Below are positions 26,421 through 35,752 of a DNA stretch of 64,000 nucleotides, in pieces (within the stretch, counting starts at the first letter, position 1; every line of letters starts with the position of its first letter). The notes beneath the pieces are model-generated. The model saw only the letters and a list, made by a program, of their open reading frames with translations. It ran no database searches and had not been told where the DNA came from. Where the stretch lies: NCBI GenBank assembly GCA_049578545.1, contig JBAUMF010000093.1, forward strand, positions 58,812 to 122,811, read 5' to 3'. Origin of the DNA: DASQBT01 sp049578545 (lineage in GTDB: Bacteria; Pseudomonadota; Gammaproteobacteria; Burkholderiales; Thiobacillaceae). The position numbers and the translations under genes were made by a program.

Positions 26421-27841
26421 GGTGTCGGGTCCTTGCCATAGACGTCGCCACCCAGGGCTTTAAACAGTGCCACACGGGCACGCAGGCGGGCGGCCTGAGT
26501 TTCGATGTCATTCAGCTGCTGGCCGCGTACGGCACTGTCCGCTTCCAGAGTGTCCAGCAGGCCGGCCAAGCCGAACTCCTGACGCTGCTGCGCGAGGGCA
26601 TAGGTCTGCCGGGTTTCCTTCAGGGCATGTTGCAGGGCCAGGCTGCGACGCTCCAGGCTGGCAATCAGGGCATAGGCATCCACGGCCTGGCGTGCGGCCT
26701 CCAGAATGGTGTGGTTGTATGTCGCCACGGCCGAGGCGTAATCCGCTTCCCGCATGCCCAGTTTTGCTCTCAAGGTATTGGTGTTGAAGATCGGCAGATG
26801 CAATGCGGGGCCGACCGAAGCGGACAGGCTGTTGGCATGCAGCAGCGTACCCAGGTCCAGAGTTTCCAGACCGACCATCAGGCGCAGGTCAAGGTTTGGA
26901 TAGAAATCTGCCTTCGCTGCGTCGCTTTGATCAGCCGTGGCCTCCACCCGACTGCGCAGGGCAGCCACGTCCGGACGATGCGCCAGCCAGCCCAGGGGGA
27001 GGTTGGCGGGCAGGTGCGGGAGGTGGGCATTAAGGCTGGGAGTGGGCAAATCCGCGGCATGGTCCGGGTCGGACCCGATCAACGCGCTCATGCGGTAGCG
27101 CCACGAACGATCCAGATACTCCAGCCCTTGAACCAGGTTCTCGTCCAGATCCAGCTTCATCCGGGCGTCGATCAGTGGCTGCGCGGAATCCAGGCCCAGA
27201 TCGAAACGGGCCTTGAGCAGATCATGTTCCCTGCGGTGATCCTGTTCCAGCTCGCGCGCCACGTTCAAACGCGTGCCGATATCGGCCCAGGCGAAATAGG
27301 CATCGGCAACGGCGGCGGCCACAGCCAGGCGGGCCGCTGCTGCCTCCTGCTGCTGTGCCTGAGTTTCGTTGCCCGCCGCTTTCACCAAAGCGCGGTTCCT
27401 GTCCCACCAGTCCAGGTTGTACGAGGCGTTCTGGGTGATGTCGGTCTGGGTAAACGTGCTGCCACCGATCGGCGGCGGAAACAGGCCGTTCTCGCTATAG
27501 TGTTCGCGGACCATGGAGGCATCCGTTCCATAGTGCACCTGGGTGTCCAGACGGGCCAGACGCTCGGCCTGTTCAGCCATGCGCAGCCGGGCCTGGGCGG
27601 CTGCCAGGTCGGGGTGGTCCTTCAGCGCGGTTTCAATCAGGTGATCAAGGTCAGCCAGGCCGAAGGCCTGCCACCACTGTTCCGACTCGATTGGCTTGGC
27701 AGTCTGCTTGAAGCTGCTCGCCAACGCCTTTATCGTGGCATCGGCTTCAGGTGTCTTCAGCACCGGACGGGGCGGCAGGTCATGGGGCAATGACGCGCAT
27801 CCGCTCAGGACCAACAGCAGGCCGGGCAGCAATCGCTTCAT
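26417..27841 (-). CDS. Efflux outer-membrane lipoprotein (NodT family) of the Emr operon
   Basis: 474 residues from the ATG at 27841, which yields a signal peptide with lipobox LSGC. Two OEP repeats follow. The longer frame to 27931 is rejected. It overlaps the emrR stop by ATGA and the emrA start likewise, so four genes are translationally linked. E. coli EmrAB uses the distant TolC; here a dedicated channel is built into the operon. Confidence 0.88.
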   Translation of the reverse strand: MKRLLPGLLLVLSGCASLPHDLPPRPVLKTPEADATIKALASSFKQTAKPIESEQWWQAFGLADLDHLIETALKDHPDLAAAQARLRMAEQAERLARLDTQVHYGTDASMVREHYSENGLFPPPIGGSTFTQTDITQNASYNLDWWDRNRALVKAAGNETQAQQQEAAAARLAVAAAVADAYFAWADIGTRLNVARELEQDHRREHDLLKARFDLGLDSAQPLIDARMKLDLDENLVQGLEYLDRSWRYRMSALIGSDPDHAADLPTPSLNAHLPHLPANLPLGWLAHRPDVAALRSRVEATADQSDAAKADFYPNLDLRLMVGLETLDLGTLLHANSLSASVGPALHLPIFNTNTLRAKLGMREADYASAVATYNHTILEAARQAVDAYALIASLERRSLALQHALKETRQTYALAQQRQEFGLAGLLDTLEADSAVRGQQLNDIETQAARLRARVALFKALGGDVYGKDPTP

Positions 27842-28347
27842 GATGGCTCCCTGAATTGGCTTAGTCCCGCCAGCATCTTTCGCAGCAGGCGATCGAATTC
27901 CGCCACCTCTGCGGGGCTGAAATCGGCCCACTGCTGCTCGATCAGCTTCCAGATTACCGGCAGCACTTTCAGGATCAGCTTGTGGCCGGCTTTGGTCAGC
28001 GACAAGTCCACCCGGCGCCGGTCTTCCGTGCTCGGCTTGCGGCCGACCCAGCCGGCGTTGACCAGTTCATCAGTCAGGCGCGTTACGTTGGTGGGGGAGG
28101 CAATCAGGGCACCGCTCAGATGGCTGGGATTAAGCCGGTTGTCCTCGCTGCTGAGCAGCATGGCGAGCGCGAGAAAGGATGAACTGTTTAGACCGAACTC
28201 GGCAAGGTGCCGGTTGTAGACCTCGTCCAGTTCACTGAAGACGAAGAAAAACAGGCGGTTGAGCACGACCCGATCCTGCGGCATGCCGGGAAGCTGGCGG
28301 GCGATGAGGTCGATGCCTTGTTCGAAAAAGGAGAAATCCTGGTTCAT
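27838..28347 (-). CDS. MarR-family repressor, EmrR/MprA-like
   Basis: 169 residues. The winged helix around NPSHLSGALIASPTNVTRLTDEL and the wing STEDRRRVDLSLT match MprA/EmrR. It lies first in the efflux operon and probably represses it until a drug binds. The ATG at 28347 is chosen because a long hydrophobic/aromatic N-terminal helix starts there; an in-frame ATG at 28368 is possible and neither has a strong ribosome site. Inverted AT-rich repeats just upstream are the likely operator. Confidence 0.82.
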   Translation of the reverse strand: MNQDFSFFEQGIDLIARQLPGMPQDRVVLNRLFFFVFSELDEVYNRHLAEFGLNSSSFLALAMLLSSEDNRLNPSHLSGALIASPTNVTRLTDELVNAGWVGRKPSTEDRRRVDLSLTKAGHKLILKVLPVIWKLIEQQWADFSPAEVAEFDRLLRKMLAGLSQFREPS

Positions 28348-28386
28348 GCCGATGACTGGGGGTCGCATGAGATATCATAACATTGG

Positions 28387-28411
28387 TAATTATTACATTC
28401 GTAATTATTTA
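28387..28411. promoter_or_regulatory. Candidate MarR-type operator
   Basis: TAATTATTA (28387-28395) and TAATTATTTA (28402-28411) are AT-rich repeated and near-palindromic half-sites between the divergent emrR operon and the HlyD/ABC exporter operon. Position and sequence fit a MarR-family site that could control both directions. Confidence 0.5.
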
Positions 28412-28559
28412 GTATCTTGGTATGCAAAGCAATATGAAATCTGGCAAAGCGTTGGGAAAAATAAGCGGAATGCGTCCCGTGCGAATTCGCAAAGCTTTCC
28501 CGCGACTGGTCCAGCAGAATTGATTAACATACAAAAGGGGCAAACGTGAAGGACGTGAC

Positions 28560-29591
28560 TTGAAAAACAAAATTATTCCGATCATCGCCATCGTCGTTGT
28601 TGTTCTCGTGGCCGGGATCGGGTGGCTCCGTCACGACGGCAAGACGGTGCAAACCGATCTGACCCTGCACGGCAACGTGGACATCCGCCAGGTGGAACTG
28701 GCCTTCAACGCCAGCGGCCGCATCGACCAGATACTGGTGCGGGAAGGCGACCGGGTGAAGCAGGGGCAGCTGCTGGCCGTTCTGGATACCGAGCGGCTGC
28801 GCCGCACCAAGGCTCAGGCAGAGGCCGAGGTTGCGGTGCAACACCAGGTGGTTGCCCGCTATCTGGCCGGTTCCCGGCCCGAGGAAATCGCCCAGGCCCG
28901 GGCCCAGCGGAACGCCGCCAAGGTGGCGGTGGCGGACGCCCAGGCCTCCTATCAGCGCCAGGTAGATCTGGTGGCCCGGCACTTCGTATCCCAGCAGCAG
29001 GCGGACAGCGCGAAATTCGCCCTGGACAGGGCGCGGGCCGATCTGCAGGCGAGCGAAGACGCCCTGCGTCTGGTGGAACTGGGACCGCGCAAGGAGGACA
29101 TTGCGGCGGCCAAGGCCACCCTGGCGGCCAACGAGGCGGCGCTGGCCGTGACCCAGCGCGATATCCAGGAAGGCGAGTTGCGTGCCCCCTCCGACGGCAT
29201 CATCCAGAACCGGGTGCTGGAACCGGGGGATATGGCCTCGCCGACCAAATCCGTCTTTACCCTGGCCCTGGTCGATCCGGTCTGGGTGCGAGTCTGGCTG
29301 CCGGAAACCTATCTGGGCCGGGTGCCCATCGGGGCCGGGGCCACGGTCAGCACCGACAGCCATCCGGACAAGCATTACCGCGCCTGGGTGGGTTATGTCT
29401 CCCCCGGCGCCGAGTTCACGCCCAAGTCGGTGGAGACCACCGAGATTCGCTCCAGCCTTGTGTATCAGACCCGCATCTTCGTCTGCGAGGGTGGCGATGA
29501 ACTGCGCATGGGCATGCCCGCCGACGTGAGCATTTCCCTGGATCAACCCGCCCCGGCGCCGGGGGCCAATCCCTGCAAAGACGCCAGGTGA
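28560..29591 (+). CDS. HlyD-family adaptor of an ABC exporter (YbhG-like)
   Basis: 343 residues starting at a TTG (28560) preceded by AAGGA. One N-terminal TM helix, the lipoyl half-motif in FNASGRIDQILVREGDRVKQG, a coiled coil with an AGSRPEEIAQARAQ turn, and a beta domain (VWVRVWLPE) match YbhG/EmrA-like adaptors of ABC-2 exporters. GTGA overlap couples it to the ABC ATPase gene. GTG codons at 28546 and 28555 run into an immediate stop, so TTG is the only workable start. Confidence 0.85.
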   Translation: MKNKIIPIIAIVVVVLVAGIGWLRHDGKTVQTDLTLHGNVDIRQVELAFNASGRIDQILVREGDRVKQGQLLAVLDTERLRRTKAQAEAEVAVQHQVVARYLAGSRPEEIAQARAQRNAAKVAVADAQASYQRQVDLVARHFVSQQQADSAKFALDRARADLQASEDALRLVELGPRKEDIAAAKATLAANEAALAVTQRDIQEGELRAPSDGIIQNRVLEPGDMASPTKSVFTLALVDPVWVRVWLPETYLGRVPIGAGATVSTDSHPDKHYRAWVGYVSPGAEFTPKSVETTEIRSSLVYQTRIFVCEGGDELRMGMPADVSISLDQPAPAPGANPCKDAR

Positions 29592-31375
29592 GCCAGGCAG
29601 GCAGCGACAAGGGCCAGGCGCCGGTGCTGGAGGCGACGGCTGTGGCCAAGTCCTTCAGCATTGGCCGCCGCCATATTCAGGCCCTGGACGGCGTCAGCTT
29701 TGCCATCCGTCCCGGTGTGGTGAGCGGGCTGATTGGGCCTGACGGGGCGGGCAAGACCACCCTCATGCGTCTGGCCGCCGGGCTGCTGGTGCCCGATTCC
29801 GGTCACATCCGGGTGCTGGACATGGACGCCACCCGGGAATCCCTGAAGGTGCAGGCCGCCCTGGGCTACATGCCGCAGCGCTTCGGTCTGTACGAGGATC
29901 TTACCGTGCAGGAGAACCTCGATCTCTATGCCGCGCTCCAGGGTGTGCTCGAGGCGGAGCGGCGGGAGCGCTACGAAGAGCTGATGCACATGACCGGCCT
30001 CGCCCCTTTCACCGGCCGGCTGACGGGGCGACTTTCCGGAGGCATGAAACAGAAGCTTGGACTGGCCTGCACCCTGGTGCGCGCACCGCGCCTGCTGCTG
30101 CTGGACGAGCCTACAGTGGGTGTGGATCCGGTATCACGCCGCGAGCTTTGGGTCATCATCGAGCGGCTGGTGCGGGACCAGGGCATGAGCGTACTGCTTT
30201 CAACCGCCTATCTGGACGAGGCCGAACGCTGCGACGCGGTCATCCTGCTGCATGAAGGCCGGGTTCTGGACCAGGGGCTGCCCCAGGCCATGAGCGCGCG
30301 CATGGCGGGCCGGACCTGGGCGCTGACCCAGTCAGCAGATCAGCCGGGGCGCCGCAACCGGGATATCCAGGCGGCCCTGGATGGCCGGGAAGGCGTGGTG
30401 GATGCGCTGGTCCAGGGGGATCATGTTCGGCTGGTGACGGCCGCTTCCGCTTCCGCCGAAAACCTGATCCGTCAGGCGGGCCTGAAGGACGTCCAATTGA
30501 AGCCGGTGCCTCCCCGTTTCGAGGACAGCTTTATCGACCTGTTGCGGGCACAGGCGCAATCACCCGCTGCGGCCACACACATGGATGGCCTGGCGGCGGC
30601 TAGCGGCGCCAGGGATGGCCCGGTGATCCAGGTGAACGGGCTGCGCCGCCGCTTCGGCGACTTCTGGGCCGTCGACGATATCAGCTTTGAGGTCCAGCGC
30701 GGCGAGATCTTCGGTCTGTTGGGGGCCAACGGCGCCGGCAAGTCCACGACCTTCCGCATGCTCTGCGGCCTGTTGCCCGCCAGCGCGGGCACCCTGCGGG
30801 TCGCGGGCCTGGACCTGCGCCATGCGGCGGCAGCGGCCCGGGCCCGCATCGGCTACATGTCGCAGAAGTTCTCCCTCTACGGCAACCTGAGCGTGCTGCA
30901 GAACCTGGCCTTCTTCGCCAGCGCCTATGGCCTGGGGCGCATGGAGCAAAAGGAGCGGCTGGCGTGGACTCTGGAAGAGTTCGAACTGGGATCCTATGCC
31001 GACCAGCTTTCCGGCCACTTGCCGCTCGGCTACATGCAACGCCTGGCCATGGCATGCGCCCTCATGCACCGGCCGGAGATCCTGTTCCTCGACGAGCCCA
31101 CCTCCGGTGTCGATCCTTTGGCGCGCCGCGAGTTCTGGCAAAGAATCAATGCCCTGGCCCGCAGCGGCGTGACCATTCTGGTCACCACCCATTTCATGGA
31201 GGAGGCGGAATACTGCGATCACCTGGCCATCATGGCGGCCGGGCGCATCCTGGCCATGGACGAACCTGCCGCCATCAAGGCGCTGGCGCGCACTGCGGAC
31301 AATCCCGCACCCAGCATGGAAGACGCCTTCATCCGCCTGGTGGAAAGCGACCTGCCTCAGGAGCGGGCGGCTTGA
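29588..31375 (+). CDS. ABC exporter ATPase with two nucleotide-binding domains (YbhF-like)
   Basis: 595 residues carrying two ABC domains in tandem. The first has Walker A GPDGAGKTT, signature LSGGMKQK and Walker B LLLLDEPT; the second has GANGAGKSTT, a degenerate signature (SGHLPLGYMQR) and ILFLDEPT. This double-NBD layout is that of YbhF. Start GTG 29588 overlaps the preceding stop. It powers the two permeases that follow. Confidence 0.88.
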   Translation: MSQAGSDKGQAPVLEATAVAKSFSIGRRHIQALDGVSFAIRPGVVSGLIGPDGAGKTTLMRLAAGLLVPDSGHIRVLDMDATRESLKVQAALGYMPQRFGLYEDLTVQENLDLYAALQGVLEAERRERYEELMHMTGLAPFTGRLTGRLSGGMKQKLGLACTLVRAPRLLLLDEPTVGVDPVSRRELWVIIERLVRDQGMSVLLSTAYLDEAERCDAVILLHEGRVLDQGLPQAMSARMAGRTWALTQSADQPGRRNRDIQAALDGREGVVDALVQGDHVRLVTAASASAENLIRQAGLKDVQLKPVPPRFEDSFIDLLRAQAQSPAAATHMDGLAAASGARDGPVIQVNGLRRRFGDFWAVDDISFEVQRGEIFGLLGANGAGKSTTFRMLCGLLPASAGTLRVAGLDLRHAAAAARARIGYMSQKFSLYGNLSVLQNLAFFASAYGLGRMEQKERLAWTLEEFELGSYADQLSGHLPLGYMQRLAMACALMHRPEILFLDEPTSGVDPLARREFWQRINALARSGVTILVTTHFMEEAEYCDHLAIMAAGRILAMDEPAAIKALARTADNPAPSMEDAFIRLVESDLPQERAA

Positions 31376-31410
31376 GCGACTCCAACCCGTCGCGCCGCGG
31401 CGGCGGCGCC

Positions 31411-32517
31411 ATGCGCCTCAGGAGCCTGGTGCACAAGGAGTTCCTGCAGATCGTGCGGGACCCCAGCAGCATCGCCATTGCCTTCGTCATGCCCGTTTTC
31501 CTGCTGCTGTTGTTCGGCTACGGCGTGTCCCTGGACGCGGACCACGTGCCGGTGGCTCTGGTGGCGGAGGAACCCAGCGCCGATACCGCTGATTTCCTCG
31601 CCGCGCTGGAGGCCAGCCATTATTTCTCGCCGGTGCACGCCCGCACCCTGGCCGAGGCCGAGCAGGCACTGCGTCAGGGCCAGGTCAATGCCATCGTGCA
31701 TTTGCGCGCCAACTTCGCCGAGCGCCTGCGGCGGCCGGACGGCGCCCCGATCCAGCTTATCGTCAACGGCGTGGACGCCAATACCGCGCGGCTGGCCCAG
31801 GGTTACGTGCAAGGCGCATGGGGCGCCTGGCTGACGCGCCGCGCAGCCCAGCAGGGACAGGAACTGAATACGCCAGTGCACATGGAACAGCGGATCTGGT
31901 TCAACAGCGAGCTGAAGAGCCGCAACTATCTGGTGCCCGGTCTGGTGGCCATCATCATGACCCTGATCGGCGCCCTGCTGACAGCCCTAGTCATGGCGCG
32001 GGAATGGGAGCGCGGCACCATGGAAGCCCTGATGGTGACTCCGACCAGCATGAGCGAGATCCTGCTGGGCAAACTCATCGCCTACTTCACCCTGGGCACC
32101 GGCGGCATGCTGATCACCGTCGGCATGGCGGTGGGGCTGTTCGAGGTGCCCCTGCGCGGTTCCTTCTGGGTGCTGTGGGCCTGCGCGTCCCTGTTCCTGC
32201 TGGCCGCCCTGGGCATGGGGCTGACCATCTCCACCCTGGCCCGGAGTCAGTTTGTCGCGGGTCAGATCGCCATCATCGGCACCTTCCTGCCGGCCTTCCT
32301 GCTGTCCGGCTTCATCTTCGACATCGACAGCATGCCGGCCGTGGTTCAGGTCATCACCCATGTCATTGTCGCCCGCTATTTCGTGGCCATCGTCCAGACC
32401 CTGTTCCTGGCGGGGGACGTCTGGGCCGTCGTGCTGCCCAATGCCCTGGCCCTGCTGATCATGGCGGCCATCTTCCTCGGCATCACCTGGCGCAAATCAA
32501 GGAAGCGGCTCGAATGA
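31411..32517 (+). CDS. ABC-2 exporter permease (YbhS-like)
   Basis: 368 residues: an N-terminal TM helix (IAFVMPVFLLLLFGYG), a periplasmic domain of about 130 residues, and a C-terminal block of five TM helices of the ABC-2 family with REWERGTMEALMVTP. An in-frame TTG at 31372 overlapping the ATPase stop is an alternative start adding 13 residues. It likely forms a heterodimer with the next permease. Confidence 0.85.
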   Translation: MRLRSLVHKEFLQIVRDPSSIAIAFVMPVFLLLLFGYGVSLDADHVPVALVAEEPSADTADFLAALEASHYFSPVHARTLAEAEQALRQGQVNAIVHLRANFAERLRRPDGAPIQLIVNGVDANTARLAQGYVQGAWGAWLTRRAAQQGQELNTPVHMEQRIWFNSELKSRNYLVPGLVAIIMTLIGALLTALVMAREWERGTMEALMVTPTSMSEILLGKLIAYFTLGTGGMLITVGMAVGLFEVPLRGSFWVLWACASLFLLAALGMGLTISTLARSQFVAGQIAIIGTFLPAFLLSGFIFDIDSMPAVVQVITHVIVARYFVAIVQTLFLAGDVWAVVLPNALALLIMAAIFLGITWRKSRKRLE

Positions 32518-32530
32518 GGGTGAAGACGTC

Positions 32531-33640
32531 ATGCTGATTCGCCTCCTGGCCCTGATCCACAAGGAGTTCCTCGCCCTGCTCAAGGATCCAAAGAGCCGCA
32601 TGGTGCTCATCGTTCCCCCCATGATCCAGATTCTTGTGTTCGGGTATGCCGCGACCTTCGACCTGAAGGACATCCCCTATGCCATCTACAACGAGGATCG
32701 GGGCGCCGTGTCGCGTGACCTGGAGGCGGCCTTCGCCGGGGCCCCGGCCTTTCACCGGGTGGCGGTGCTGAATGCAGAAGGCGAGATCGCGCCCCTGGTG
32801 GACGCGCGCAAGGTACTGGCGGTGATCCACATCGGTCCCCGTTTCGGCGCCGACTTGCTGTCGGGTGGCAGCGCTCCCCTGCAGGTCATCATCGACGGAC
32901 GCAATTCCAACACCGCCATGGTCGCCCTGAACTACGTGAGCAGCATCGTGGATCGCTACAACCAGGAATGGATCGAAGCCCATGGTCAGCAAGCCCCGCC
33001 CGCCCACCTGGAAACCCGGGCCTGGTTCAACCCCAACCTGGAGAGCCGCTGGTTCTTCATCCCCGGCATCATCGGCATGCTCACGCTGGTGACCACCATG
33101 CTGGTAACGGCACTTACGGTGGCGCGGGAACGGGAGCAGGGCACCTTCGACCAGTTGCTGGTCACGCCCCTGCGACCCGGCGAGATCCTGCTGGGCAAGG
33201 CCCTGCCGGGTTTTATCATTGGCATTGTTCAGGGTACGGTGATCCTGCTGGTCGCCACCCTGTGGTTCAAGGTACCCCTGCTGGGCAGCCTGCCCGCCCT
33301 GTACAGCGGACTGGCCCTGTTCCTGCTCTCGGGCGTAGGCGCCGGGCTGCTTATATCCTCGCTGGCGGTGACCCAGCAGCAGGGACTGCTGGGCGCCTTC
33401 CTGTTCATGGTGCCGGCGGTGATCCTGTCCGGTTTTGCCACGCCCATTGCCAACATGCCCAAGCTGGTTCAGACCATTACCCTGATCGACCCGCTGCGCT
33501 ATTTCCTCGTGATTCTGCGCAAGGTTTTTCTGGAAGGGGCCGGTTTCGATGTCCTGACCAATCAACTGTGGCCCATGGCCGTGATTGGGGCGGTGACCCT
33601 GAGCCTGGCCAGCTGGCTGTTCCGGCATCGCATGTATTAA
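32531..33640 (+). CDS. ABC-2 exporter permease (YbhR-like)
   Basis: 369 residues with the same architecture as the preceding permease (TM1, periplasmic domain, five TMs; REREQGTFDQLLVTP), so the pair arose by duplication. It starts 13 bp after the upstream stop and completes the adaptor-ATPase-permease-permease operon. YbhFSR exports drugs such as cefoperazone in E. coli; here the substrate is open. Confidence 0.85.
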   Translation: MLIRLLALIHKEFLALLKDPKSRMVLIVPPMIQILVFGYAATFDLKDIPYAIYNEDRGAVSRDLEAAFAGAPAFHRVAVLNAEGEIAPLVDARKVLAVIHIGPRFGADLLSGGSAPLQVIIDGRNSNTAMVALNYVSSIVDRYNQEWIEAHGQQAPPAHLETRAWFNPNLESRWFFIPGIIGMLTLVTTMLVTALTVAREREQGTFDQLLVTPLRPGEILLGKALPGFIIGIVQGTVILLVATLWFKVPLLGSLPALYSGLALFLLSGVGAGLLISSLAVTQQQGLLGAFLFMVPAVILSGFATPIANMPKLVQTITLIDPLRYFLVILRKVFLEGAGFDVLTNQLWPMAVIGAVTLSLASWLFRHRMY

Positions 33641-33744
33641 CCCGAAGAGCGCTCTGCTGAGCCAGATCGTCCGCGACTTGAAGCGAGAAATAACATGAGA
33701 ATTACAAGGCAAGCAAATGACAAATAATGACTTGTTAAGCGCAT

Positions 33745-34407
33745 TTACGCCAGCAATACCGCAATCAGTCCAGTGACAAACACCCCATCGAAGGTGCCGG
33801 CACCGCCGATCGAAGCAATGGGAGCACCCAGCTTGCGGATGTCCTTGAGACGCACCAGGTCGGCACCAATCAGCACGCCCAGGGTGCCACTGATATAGGC
33901 CAGCGGCGCACGCTGTTGCGGATCAAGAAAGGTTGCGATCAGTGCGGCGGCAATCGGCGCGATCAGCATCGGCATGCCGATACCGATACCGGCGATGGGC
34001 CGGCTGATTGAGCGGGCGATGAGGGCGACGACTATCACTGCGACCGCAACCTGCAACGGGTTCAGCGGGTTGTGGGCAATGAGGAAAAGCGAGAAACAGA
34101 CGGGCACCACTGCACCGCCGACATTGACGGCGACCACGGTCTTGCCGGTGAACGGCAGCGGCTTGAAAAAGGGCAATCGCGCCAGCTCCGGCGGTATTTT
34201 CGGTGGTACCACATCACGATCGGCCTTGAGGCTGAACAGCGGCAGGTTGATCAGGCTGCCGGTTAGCGTGCACAGCAGGAGCAGGTAGGCCGATGCCGGT
34301 GAAAGTCCCAGCTTGTCGAAGGCGATGGTGATCAGTCCGATCTGGACGAAACTGATCAGGAAGACCAGGGCCAGGAAGAACAGCAGCATGCGCAGTGGCG
34401 ATGGCAT
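33745..34407 (-). CDS. DUF1614 membrane protein
   Basis: 220 residues from ATG 34407 with six or seven TM helices and the Gly-rich C-terminal motif SIGGAGTFDGVFVTG characteristic of DUF1614. The longer frame to 34530 is not hydrophobic at its start and is rejected. Function unknown. It converges with the ABC permease gene. Confidence 0.75.
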   Translation of the reverse strand: MPSPLRMLLFFLALVFLISFVQIGLITIAFDKLGLSPASAYLLLLCTLTGSLINLPLFSLKADRDVVPPKIPPELARLPFFKPLPFTGKTVVAVNVGGAVVPVCFSLFLIAHNPLNPLQVAVAVIVVALIARSISRPIAGIGIGMPMLIAPIAAALIATFLDPQQRAPLAYISGTLGVLIGADLVRLKDIRKLGAPIASIGGAGTFDGVFVTGLIAVLLA

Positions 34408-34430
34408 TGGTGACTCCAGTCGGCAGTAGC

Positions 34431-34793
34431 TCAGCAGGTGACGTGAAACAGGCCAATGGTCCTGGCCTTGCCCCTGGTGTTGTTGTAAGTCTTGATGGCA
34501 TCGGGCGTAGGCAGCAGGGTCACCTTGCAATCATGCTGCTGGAAGAATTTGGCTGCCTCCGGCGACAGTGTCACGTTGCCGTACTGCCCGCTCCCCAGCA
34601 CCAGGGCGTCGCAGCCCTTCTCGTAAATGAACTCCGCCTCCTCGGACGAAATGATGTGGGAGGTGCCATAATATTTTTTCGAGAGTTTCTTCTTGCGCTT
34701 TTCCACCTCGCCCGACAGGCGGATGAGGACGTCGTGATCATAGGTGGTGCCGTCGATGGTGATGCTGCCGAATTCGGTGGAATCGATTTTCAT
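34431..34793 (-). CDS. Mth938-like domain protein
   Basis: 120 residues. GSITIDGTTYDHDVLI at the start and DALVLGSGQYGNVTLSPEA match the Mth938 family (small alpha/beta proteins of unclear function). ATG 34793 is preferred over the frame to 34847 because the family begins MKI.ST.FG. It is 23 bp upstream of the DUF1614 gene in the same orientation. Confidence 0.7.
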   Translation of the reverse strand: MKIDSTEFGSITIDGTTYDHDVLIRLSGEVEKRKKKLSKKYYGTSHIISSEEAEFIYEKGCDALVLGSGQYGNVTLSPEAAKFFQQHDCKVTLLPTPDAIKTYNNTRGKARTIGLFHVTC

Positions 34794-34943
34794 GGCAGTT
34801 CTCCAGTCGCAATCGCTGTTTATATCACTGGCGAAGTCGGACTTCAATTTGGAGTGCAGCGAATGACCCGCGTTCCCTGAAGATGCTATCGGCGGGCGCT
34901 ATATAATGAGTTCAACGCCGCTTGTCCAGGATGAGAAAACCGC

Positions 34944-35171
34944 ATGGCACGCTTCCAAAACTGCAACTGTGACCAGGGCAGGCTTCTTCCCATCTCTTTC
35001 TCCCGGCGATTTTTTCCCGGCAGCTTCGCCTGCACCCACGACCCCATCTTCATCCAGGAATTGGATCGATCGATGTTCGCGGCCCGCCATGATAATGACC
35101 GGCCTGCCACGCCTGCATGCGACCCCGCCATGCCGCTGAAGCTCGTGCTGCACGCCGGCGCGCGCGCATGA
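34944..35171 (+). pseudogene. N-terminal fragment of an IS1182-type transposase
   Basis: 75 codons beginning MARFQNCNCDQGRLLP, with FFPGSF, then IQELDRSMFAARHDND and ATPACDPAMPLKLVL, the recognised N-terminal pattern of IS1182/DUF772 transposases (LPGTFE..., ..DLS.FDARYRND..GA.AYDPA.LLK). The frame stops at 35171 before any DDE domain. The stop overlaps the ATG of the nicotinamidase gene, so the fragment now forms the upstream region of pncA. Confidence 0.75.
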
Positions 35172-35752
35172 AAAAGATCACGATTGCGCCTGGCGACGCG
35201 CTGATCATCGTGGATGTGCAGAAGGATTTTCTGCCTGGCGGCAAGCTGGCGGTGAAGCACGGCGACGAAGTGGTTCCCGTGCTCAATCGATATATTGATC
35301 TGTTCCAGGCCAGAGGCTTGCCGATCTTTGCCACCCGGGACTGGCATCCGGCCAATCACTGTTCCTTCCATGAGCAGGGCGGCATCTGGCCTCCGCACTG
35401 TGTCGCGCAAACGGCGGGCGCCGCCTTTCCATCCCAGCTGGCGTTGCCGCCAGCGACCCGTGTCATTTCCAAGGCCACCACGACAGAGAAGGACGCCTAT
35501 TCCGGCTTCGAGGGCACCGAACTCGAAAGTCTGCTTCGCGCCGCCAGGGTTCAGCGTCTGTTTGTGGGCGGCTTGGCGACGGACTATTGCGTGCTCAACA
35601 CAGTCAGGGACGCCCGCCTGCACAATTATGAAACCTTCCTGCTGGCCGATGCGGTGCGTGCGGTAAACGTCCACCCCGAGGATCAGCGGGAAGCGATGGA
35701 GGAAATGATGCGCCTGGGAGTCGAACTGACCGAAATCGAAGCGCTTGCATGA
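35168..35752 (+). CDS. pncA: Nicotinamidase (isochorismatase family)
   Basis: 194 residues. The catalytic Asp is in IVDVQKDFLPGG, the metal-binding Asp/His are in TRDWHPANH, and the nucleophile Cys is in GLATDYCV. It deamidates nicotinamide to nicotinate. Its stop overlaps the start of pncB (ATGA). ATG 35168 is preferred over 35117 because the family begins right at this point; there is no obvious Shine-Dalgarno, since the sequence upstream is the IS1182 remnant. Confidence 0.92.
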   Translation: MKKITIAPGDALIIVDVQKDFLPGGKLAVKHGDEVVPVLNRYIDLFQARGLPIFATRDWHPANHCSFHEQGGIWPPHCVAQTAGAAFPSQLALPPATRVISKATTTEKDAYSGFEGTELESLLRAARVQRLFVGGLATDYCVLNTVRDARLHNYETFLLADAVRAVNVHPEDQREAMEEMMRLGVELTEIEALA

